This document shows, in pieces, positions 23,803 to 28,636 of a stretch of 28,636 nucleotides of DNA; the first letter of the stretch is position 1; each line of letters begins with the position of its first letter. The position numbers were made by a program, and so were the translations under genes. Origin of the DNA: Planctomycetota bacterium (GTDB lineage Bacteria > Planctomycetota > SZUA-567 > H5-PLA8 > CALKMO01). The notes beneath the pieces were generated by a model that saw nothing but the letters and a program-made list of their open reading frames with translations, was not told the origin of the DNA and ran no database searches. Where the stretch lies: NCBI GenBank assembly GCA_026417845.1, contig JAOACM010000001.1, positions 2,460 to 31,095 on the forward strand. Reading direction: 5' to 3'.

Positions 23803-24079
23803 GGCGGACCGGCAGCCGGCGGATCCGGCGCGCGGCTTGCCGGCGTTGCCGCCATCTCGTCGCGCGGCGCGGCGCGGCCGGTCCGCCACCGCGAATCGCA
23901 GGTGCGGTATCAAGACCTTGACAGGTGCGGGGCGCGCTCGAAGGCGTCGGAGGGCCGGGTCGCCGGCGTGGTGCCTTGCGATATTCCCCCGGCAGGGCCG
24001 GGTGCGTGGTGCCTGCCGTCGCTCCGGCTGGCGGTCGTAAGGCGGATGGGTGCGCCCGCGTGGGCTTTGGGGGCCTGGC
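23803..24079. other. Structured GC-rich spacer between rplO and secY
   Basis: Directly after the rplO stop, GGCGGACCGG (23803-23812) and CCGGTCCGCC (23878-23887) form a perfect 10-bp inverted repeat enclosing smaller stems such as GCCGG-CGGAT-CCGGC. There is no U-tract. It could be a processing or mRNA-stability element. The rest of the 277 bases shows no gene. Confidence 0.45.
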
Positions 24080-25429
24080 ATGTTTTCCGCCTTCTCGAAT
24101 ATCCTGAAGATTCCCGACTTGCGCAGAAAGGCGCTCTGGACGGTCGGCCTGCTTGCGCTTGCCCGCGTTGGCGTTTTCATCCCGATGCCGGGCATAGACG
24201 TCAGCGTGGTACAGGCTCAAATCGAGCAGACGCACGGTACGGCCTACGGCAGACTGCTCGGCATACTCGATATGTTCGCAGGCGGCGGTTTGCGGAACGC
24301 CTCCATATTCGCCCTCGGCATAATGCCCTACATCTCCGCGTCAATCATCTTCCAGTTGCTTACTGCCATCGTCCCGGCGCTCAACAAGATAGCCAAGGAA
24401 GGCGAATCCGGCCGCAGGAAGATCATCCAGTGGACGCGGTATTCGACGGTGCTCCTGTGCGTCGTTCAGGCCGTCATAATATGTTCCGGTCTGCAGGATC
24501 TGCGGCCCGGGGGACGGCCTATAGTCGTCGGTGGCGGCGGTCCGCTCTTTCTGGCCGGCGCGGCGATCACGCTCACGGCCGGCACGGTCTTCCTGATGTG
24601 GCTGGGCGAGCAGATAGACGAATTCGGACTCGGCAACGGCGGGTCGCTGATAATAATGGTAGGCATAGTCTCGCGCCTGCCGGTTGCGCTCTATGAGGTC
24701 GGCAAGCAGTTCGACCCGGCGATAGATTCCACCTCTCCGGCCGCCATAGGCCCCGGGCAGCTTCTCCTCCTGCTGGTCTGCTTCGTGGCGATGGTCGTCG
24801 CCGTGATAGTGGTGACGCAGGCGACCCGTCGGATTCCGATGCAGACGCCCAAGCGCACGCCCATCGGTTTCCGCCAGCAGCATTTTCTCCCGCTGAAGCT
24901 GAACGCCTCCGGCGTGATAGCGATAATCTTCGCTCAGGCCCTCATGGTGGTCTTCCCGGTGCTGGCGATGCTCCCATGGGATACATGGCGCGCCTTTCTC
25001 GCGTTCTTCATGCCGTGGGCGTTCCCCTACGTGACGATCTACCTCCTGCTGATCATATTCTTCTCGTACTTCTACACGGCGATACTCTTCGATCCGAAGG
25101 AGCATGCGGAAAACTTCAAGCAGTATGGGATATTCATACCCGGCATACGTCCCGGAGCTGACACGCGGGAGTATCTCGAGACGGTGCTGAACCGCATAAC
25201 GCTGGCCGGAGCGGTGTTCATAGCGATCATCGCGATAGTCCCGCAGATCATCCAGTATTCGCTCAACGTGAGTTACACGGTGTCCGACTTCTTCGGCGGG
25301 ACGGGACTGCTGATAGTGGTGGGCGTGGCACTGGACGTAGTGAACAGGATCGAGTCGCATCTGCTGATGCAGCACTACGAAGGGTTCCTGAAGGGCGGCG
25401 GACGCATCAGGGGCCGGAGAGGCATATGA
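24080..25429 (+). CDS. secY: Preprotein translocase subunit SecY
   Basis: Forms the protein-conducting channel of the Sec translocon. The 449-residue protein has about ten hydrophobic segments with landmarks RVGVFIPMPGID in the first, FALGIMPYISASIIFQLL (plug/TM2 region), the GESGRRKIIQWTRY loop, NGGSLIIMVGIV, and the cytoplasmic loops MQTPKRTPIGFRQQHFLPLKLNASGVI and GIFIPGIRPGADTREYL. The ATG at 24080 begins MFSAFSNILKIPDLRRK, typical for SecY, behind a weak GGGGG. It overlaps adk by ATGA. Confidence 0.97.
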   Translation: MFSAFSNILKIPDLRRKALWTVGLLALARVGVFIPMPGIDVSVVQAQIEQTHGTAYGRLLGILDMFAGGGLRNASIFALGIMPYISASIIFQLLTAIVPALNKIAKEGESGRRKIIQWTRYSTVLLCVVQAVIICSGLQDLRPGGRPIVVGGGGPLFLAGAAITLTAGTVFLMWLGEQIDEFGLGNGGSLIIMVGIVSRLPVALYEVGKQFDPAIDSTSPAAIGPGQLLLLLVCFVAMVVAVIVVTQATRRIPMQTPKRTPIGFRQQHFLPLKLNASGVIAIIFAQALMVVFPVLAMLPWDTWRAFLAFFMPWAFPYVTIYLLLIIFFSYFYTAILFDPKEHAENFKQYGIFIPGIRPGADTREYLETVLNRITLAGAVFIAIIAIVPQIIQYSLNVSYTVSDFFGGTGLLIVVGVALDVVNRIESHLLMQHYEGFLKGGGRIRGRRGI

Positions 25430-26070
25430 GGATCGTGTTTCTGGGGCCGCCCGGCGCCGGCAAGGGGACGCAGGCGAAGATGCTGGCGCGGCGCAGGAAC
25501 CTCGCGCACCTTTCGACCGGAGACATGCTTCGGGCGGCGGTGGCCGGCAAGACCGTCGTCGGCCTCGTGGCGCAGGGGTATATGGAGCGCGGGGCGCTGG
25601 TTCCCGACGATGTGGTTCTGGGCGTGATAGAAGAGCATCTCGCGGACGGTAAGGCCGCGGGCGGTTTCGTGCTTGATGGATTCCCCAGAACCCTTGCCCA
25701 GGCGACGCGGCTGGACGAGATGCTGGTATCCCGCGGCGCCCCCATAGATCGCGTTCTGCTCATAGATTGTCCGATGGAGGAGGTCGTACGAAGGCTTTCG
25801 GGGCGCAGGAGCTGCCGGAAGTGCGGAGCGGTATATCATATCGAGACTATGCCTTCGAAAAAGGATGGGGTCTGCGACCGGTGCGGGGGCGAACTGTACG
25901 TTCGCGACGACGACCGGGAGGATGTCATAAAGAGACGTTTCGAGGCTTATAACCGGAGCACGCTCCCGTTGATCGAGTATTACGAGAAAAAAGGCATCCT
26001 GATCAGGATAGACGGAACCGCCCCCCCGGATGCTGTAGCGACCGCAGTAGAAAAGGCCGTGGCCGGTTGA
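25426..26070 (+). CDS. adk: Adenylate kinase, zinc-type lid
   Basis: Interconverts ATP, AMP and ADP in the cytoplasm. The 214-residue product has the P-loop GPPGAGKGT (7-15), the AMP-binding stretch LSTGDMLR (29-36), DGFPRTLAQA (84-93), and a long LID domain with Cys130, Cys133, Cys150 and Cys153, expected to bind zinc. The start ATG at 25426 overlaps the secY stop. It is the last gene before a terminator. Confidence 0.97.
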   Translation: MRIVFLGPPGAGKGTQAKMLARRRNLAHLSTGDMLRAAVAGKTVVGLVAQGYMERGALVPDDVVLGVIEEHLADGKAAGGFVLDGFPRTLAQATRLDEMLVSRGAPIDRVLLIDCPMEEVVRRLSGRRSCRKCGAVYHIETMPSKKDGVCDRCGGELYVRDDDREDVIKRRFEAYNRSTLPLIEYYEKKGILIRIDGTAPPDAVATAVEKAVAG

Positions 26071-26084
26071 CCCCGCACGTGCTT

Positions 26085-26114
26085 CCCGCGGCTGCCTGCA
26101 GCCGGGTTTCTTTT
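26085..26114 (+). terminator. Intrinsic terminator after adk
   Basis: CGGCTG-CCTG-CAGCCG (26089-26104), with flanking CC/GG that can pair around a small bulge, is followed by TTTCTTTT. It lies 14 bases after the adk stop and probably ends the ribosomal transcript in part or wholly. Confidence 0.7.
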
Positions 26115-26165
26115 GCGGGAGGATCGTACCGCCGGCAGCTGCTCCCGGTTTTTCCGTTCGGCCTT

Positions 26166-26195
26166 TTGTGATATTGCGGGGGCAGCTGCTATTTT
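26166..26195 (+). promoter_or_regulatory. Possible promoter for map
   Basis: TTGTGA (26166-26171), 18 bases, TATTTT (26190-26195), with a start near 26202 and a leader of about 35 bases before map. Both hexamers are imperfect, but the position just after the adk terminator fits. Confidence 0.5.
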
Positions 26196-26236
26196 GCCGT
26201 AAGCCGGCGGGGTTGGAAGGAGCGAAGGGGTTCCGC

Positions 26237-27019
26237 TTGGCGGGGTGGATACTCAAATCCGACAGGCAGATTGAGCTGATCCGCGAGGCTGGGCGGATAG
26301 TGGCCGAATGTCTGAAGCTGGCCGGGGATATGTGCGTTCCCGGCATCACGACGCGGGCGATAGACCAGGCCGTCGAGAGGCATATCCTGAAGCGCGCGGG
26401 CCGGCCGGCGTTCAAGGGATACTGCATGAGCGGCAAGGCGCCGTTTCCGGCCAGCATCTGCGCCTCCGCGAACGACATCGTCGTGCACGGCATACCGAAC
26501 GACGAGCCGCTGCGCGAAGGCGACATACTGTCCGTGGACGTGGGGGTGCTGCGCGAAGGCGTATATGGCGACGCGGCGTGGACTTTCCCGGTTGGCAGGG
26601 TGCCTCCGGAGGCGCGGCGGCTGCTCGATGCCGGCGAAGAGGCATTGAAGGCCGGCGTAGCGGCGGTCAGACCCGGCGGTTTCCTTCACGAAATTTCCGA
26701 GGCCATTCAGAGTACGGCCGAGTCGCTGGGGTATTCGGTGGTTCGCGAGTTCGTCGGGCACGGGATCGGTTTGAACCTCCATGAGGAGCCTCAGGTGCCC
26801 AACTATGTGAGCATACAGGATCGCCTGCCGGGTCGCAGGTTCACGCTGAAGCCCGGGCTGGTCCTGGCCATCGAGCCGATGCTCAACGCCGGCGGCGGCG
26901 AGGTGGCATCCAGACCTTCGGAATGGCCGGTAAGGACGAAGGACGGCTCGCTGTCGGTGCACTTCGAACATACCGTGGCCGTGTTGAAGGACAGGGCGGA
27001 GATAATGAGTCTTCCCTGA
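26237..27019 (+). CDS. map: Methionine aminopeptidase, type I
   Basis: Removes the initiator methionine from new proteins. The 260-residue product has the metal ligands Asp101 (SVDVG), Asp112 (GDAAW), His175 (VGHGIGLNLHEEP), Glu213 (AIEPML) and Glu244 (HFEHTVAV), plus the substrate His84. The start is TTG at 26237, supported by AAGGGG 6 bases upstream and by WILKSDRQIELIREAG following, the usual N-terminus. The frame is open further upstream to a GTG at 26168 without a ribosome site. infA, rpmJ and rpsM, often next in this cluster, do not follow. Confidence 0.95.
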   Translation: MAGWILKSDRQIELIREAGRIVAECLKLAGDMCVPGITTRAIDQAVERHILKRAGRPAFKGYCMSGKAPFPASICASANDIVVHGIPNDEPLREGDILSVDVGVLREGVYGDAAWTFPVGRVPPEARRLLDAGEEALKAGVAAVRPGGFLHEISEAIQSTAESLGYSVVREFVGHGIGLNLHEEPQVPNYVSIQDRLPGRRFTLKPGLVLAIEPMLNAGGGEVASRPSEWPVRTKDGSLSVHFEHTVAVLKDRAEIMSLP

Positions 27020-27082
27020 GACCCGCGGAGAACCGGGCTGTGTATATATATGTGGCGCGCGGGTTTCGAAAGGGGGTGTGCC

Positions 27083-28627
27083 GTGCCTTCCGGTCTGAGG
27101 ACGTTCGGTGGGACGGTGATTCCAGTCATCGCCCTTTCGTGGGGACTTCGACTCGCCGCCTGTTCCGATTTTCCCGTTTCGCCATCCAAGAAGAGAGTTT
27201 CCGCCGTAACGGTCGGGGCTGGATCAGACAGGTTTCTCGCGGCATGGATAGACCTCAGCGCCGGATCCGGCTCGCCGGCCCTGTACTGCGCCACGGTGAC
27301 GACGGGCGGACTTGTCGGGCAGCCGGATGGAGTGCTGCTGTCGGCCGGCACGGCATCCAGACCGGAGCTGGCCGTTCCGGCGCGGAACCAGATCGCGTTC
27401 GACGGGACCAACTTCCTGGTCGTCTGGCGCGACTCGAGGGCCTCATATCCGGGCGCGAACGCCAAGGCGACGGCGAACATAGTGGCGGCGCTCGTCGGGC
27501 AGGACGGTTCCGTGGTCAAGGGGGAATTTTTAATAGGCACGGGCGAAGGGGACCGGACGGATCCGCGGGTCGTGTTCAACGGGGAGTCGTTCGTCGCCGC
27601 GTGGACGGATTCGCGCGGCGGATCCTCCACCGGCAAGGACATATACTGGACGTTCATCTCCTCCGCCGGCAACCCCGACCCAGCGATGGGCAAGGCGTGG
27701 CAGGCCTTTTCCAGGGATCAGGTGCTGGAGGTTCTGGCGGCCGGTGCGTCGGGCGAGGTCATGTGCGTGTATCTCGATTCGGGAAGTTCCCCTCCCTGCG
27801 TCAGGGCCAGCCGGCTGACAAAGGCCGGCACGGTAAGGGATCCGCTGGGCATAAAGCTGCTGGCGCATCCCGTGACGGCGGGCGACATGGGACTCGCCGC
27901 ATCCGCTACCTCCAGCGGCGGCGATTACTACGTGCTGACCGCCAGCCGCAAAGACGACAATTTCTACCAGCATAAAGTGCTGGCGGACGGCACGGTGCAG
28001 GCGGCCACTGCCGATTCGCCGCTTTTCAATTTTGGCGGGACCGAGGCCGCTTACGCCTCGGGGACCTTCGTGTCGGCGACCGCCGGCGGCTGGATCGCCG
28101 CGAGGGCGCAGCCGGATTCGAGCATAAGGGCCAAGCGTGTGGCCTTTAACGGTACGGATTCCGACCCTGCGCTCCTGCTCCTGAACGATGCGCCGGTCTC
28201 CGGGGGAAGGTCCTCGCCGGCCGGCGCCGCGATGGGAACATGGTATTTTGCTGCGTGGTTAGACGGCCGGACGAACAATTCGGCATGGAGCGTATATGGG
28301 AGGGTATTTGATCTCAGCATGGCCGGGTCAGGCGATCCGGCCGTCCCGGTGCCGAGGATATCGGTCAGTCCGGCGACTGGCGCACCGCCTCTCGATGTCG
28401 CACTCGATGGAACCTCCTCGAGCGGGAACATAACTGCATGGGAGTGGGATTTCGGCGACAACAGCACGAAAGAGTATACTGCCGCCGCGGATCACACGTA
28501 CGCGAATGCAGGAGTGTACACCGCGAGGCTCAAGGTCTCCTACGGCGCATACGTCGCCTGCGATTCGGCTGTCATCGTAGTATCGGCGGGGGGGGGGGGG
28601 GGGGGGCCAGTTCCTCCGCCTGATTGA
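27083..28627 (+). CDS. Secreted lipoprotein with C-terminal PKD domain
   Basis: Of unknown function, probably at the cell surface. The 514-residue product starts with a lipoprotein signal (about 1-27, ending LRLAAC, the expected lipidation site Cys27). Residues 30-400 carry repeats of the type FLAAWIDLSAG, FLVVWRDSRAS, FVAAWTDSRGG and YFAAWLDGRTN, like beta-propeller blades in other surface proteins. A PKD-like domain follows (about 420-500), with WEWDFGDNSTKEYTAAADHTYANAGVYTARLKV. The start GTG at 27083 has AAAGGGGG 6 bases upstream; an ATG at 27050 is an alternative. The C-terminal Gly run is encoded by 19 consecutive G bases and ends PVPPPD, so the true C-terminus is uncertain. Confidence 0.8.
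   Translation: MPSGLRTFGGTVIPVIALSWGLRLAACSDFPVSPSKKRVSAVTVGAGSDRFLAAWIDLSAGSGSPALYCATVTTGGLVGQPDGVLLSAGTASRPELAVPARNQIAFDGTNFLVVWRDSRASYPGANAKATANIVAALVGQDGSVVKGEFLIGTGEGDRTDPRVVFNGESFVAAWTDSRGGSSTGKDIYWTFISSAGNPDPAMGKAWQAFSRDQVLEVLAAGASGEVMCVYLDSGSSPPCVRASRLTKAGTVRDPLGIKLLAHPVTAGDMGLAASATSSGGDYYVLTASRKDDNFYQHKVLADGTVQAATADSPLFNFGGTEAAYASGTFVSATAGGWIAARAQPDSSIRAKRVAFNGTDSDPALLLLNDAPVSGGRSSPAGAAMGTWYFAAWLDGRTNNSAWSVYGRVFDLSMAGSGDPAVPVPRISVSPATGAPPLDVALDGTSSSGNITAWEWDFGDNSTKEYTAAADHTYANAGVYTARLKVSYGAYVACDSAVIVVSAGGGGGGPVPPPD
28588..28606 (+). repeat. Homopolymer of 19 G residues at the gene's 3' end
   Basis: The tract encodes a run of glycines directly after the PKD domain. As written, the frame stops 7 codons later. 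One of the two other frames also stops at once, while the third stays open to the window edge. Tracts this long slip during replication and are also error-prone in sequencing and assembly. Confidence 0.9.
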
Positions 28628-28636
28628 ACCCTCTGC

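Noticed and set aside
23918..23923. Perfect TTGACA upstream of secY
   Set aside because: No -10-like hexamer lies 15-19 bases downstream in this GC-rich stretch.

Overview
The window is high-GC bacterial chromosome, dense in genes and free of tRNAs, rRNAs, CRISPR arrays and recognisable insertion sequences. It holds 34 protein-coding genes that I can support, most of them housekeeping. The taxon is uncertain. Tandem DUF4159 domains, a small membrane-anchored FHA protein, Cys4 zinc-type S14 and L24, and frequent AUA (Ile) and AGG (Arg) codons despite high GC suggest an uncultured lineage near Planctomycetota or other PVC-like phyla. That placement is inference, not proof.

Layout. From 1 to 5265, on the minus strand, rplM-rpsI is followed by a clear intrinsic terminator and then by the arginine genes argJ-argB-argD-argF, with argF cut by the window edge. 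A 513-base spacer (5266-5778) carries divergent promoters around a degenerate inverted repeat. A tail-anchored FHA gene reads right and meets a minus-strand pair, a TIM-barrel glycosidase-like gene followed by a Tat-exported tandem-DUF4159 gene. That pair is driven from a strong promoter near 10400 set among dyad symmetries. A solitary mreB reads right at 10816.

From 12223 to about 26070 lies a fused S10-spc ribosomal-protein cluster: rplD, rplW, lepB, rplB, rpsS, rplV, rpsC, rplP, rpmC, rpsQ, rplN, rplX, rplE, rpsN, rpsH, rplF, rplR, rpsE, rplO, secY, adk. A terminator and a separate promoter precede map. The cluster is unusual in several ways. It begins with rplD (L4), with rpsJ and rplC absent. 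A signal peptidase gene sits between rplW and rplB. rpmD (L30) is missing. Spacers of 100-300 bases are common. A consensus promoter is followed by a leader of about 230 bases with a long terminator-like hairpin just ahead of the L4 gene, which suggests L4 autoregulation.

The most striking feature is a set of long, low-complexity, probably disordered Gly/Ala/Lys/Glu/Pro extensions on several ribosomal proteins: the N-terminus of L5 and the C-termini of S5, S17 and L15, with a helical one on L29. LepB, encoded in the same operon, has a similar N-terminal tail. The window ends with a PKD-domain lipoprotein whose 3' end carries a run of 19 G residues, either a phase-variable tract or an assembly or sequencing problem.
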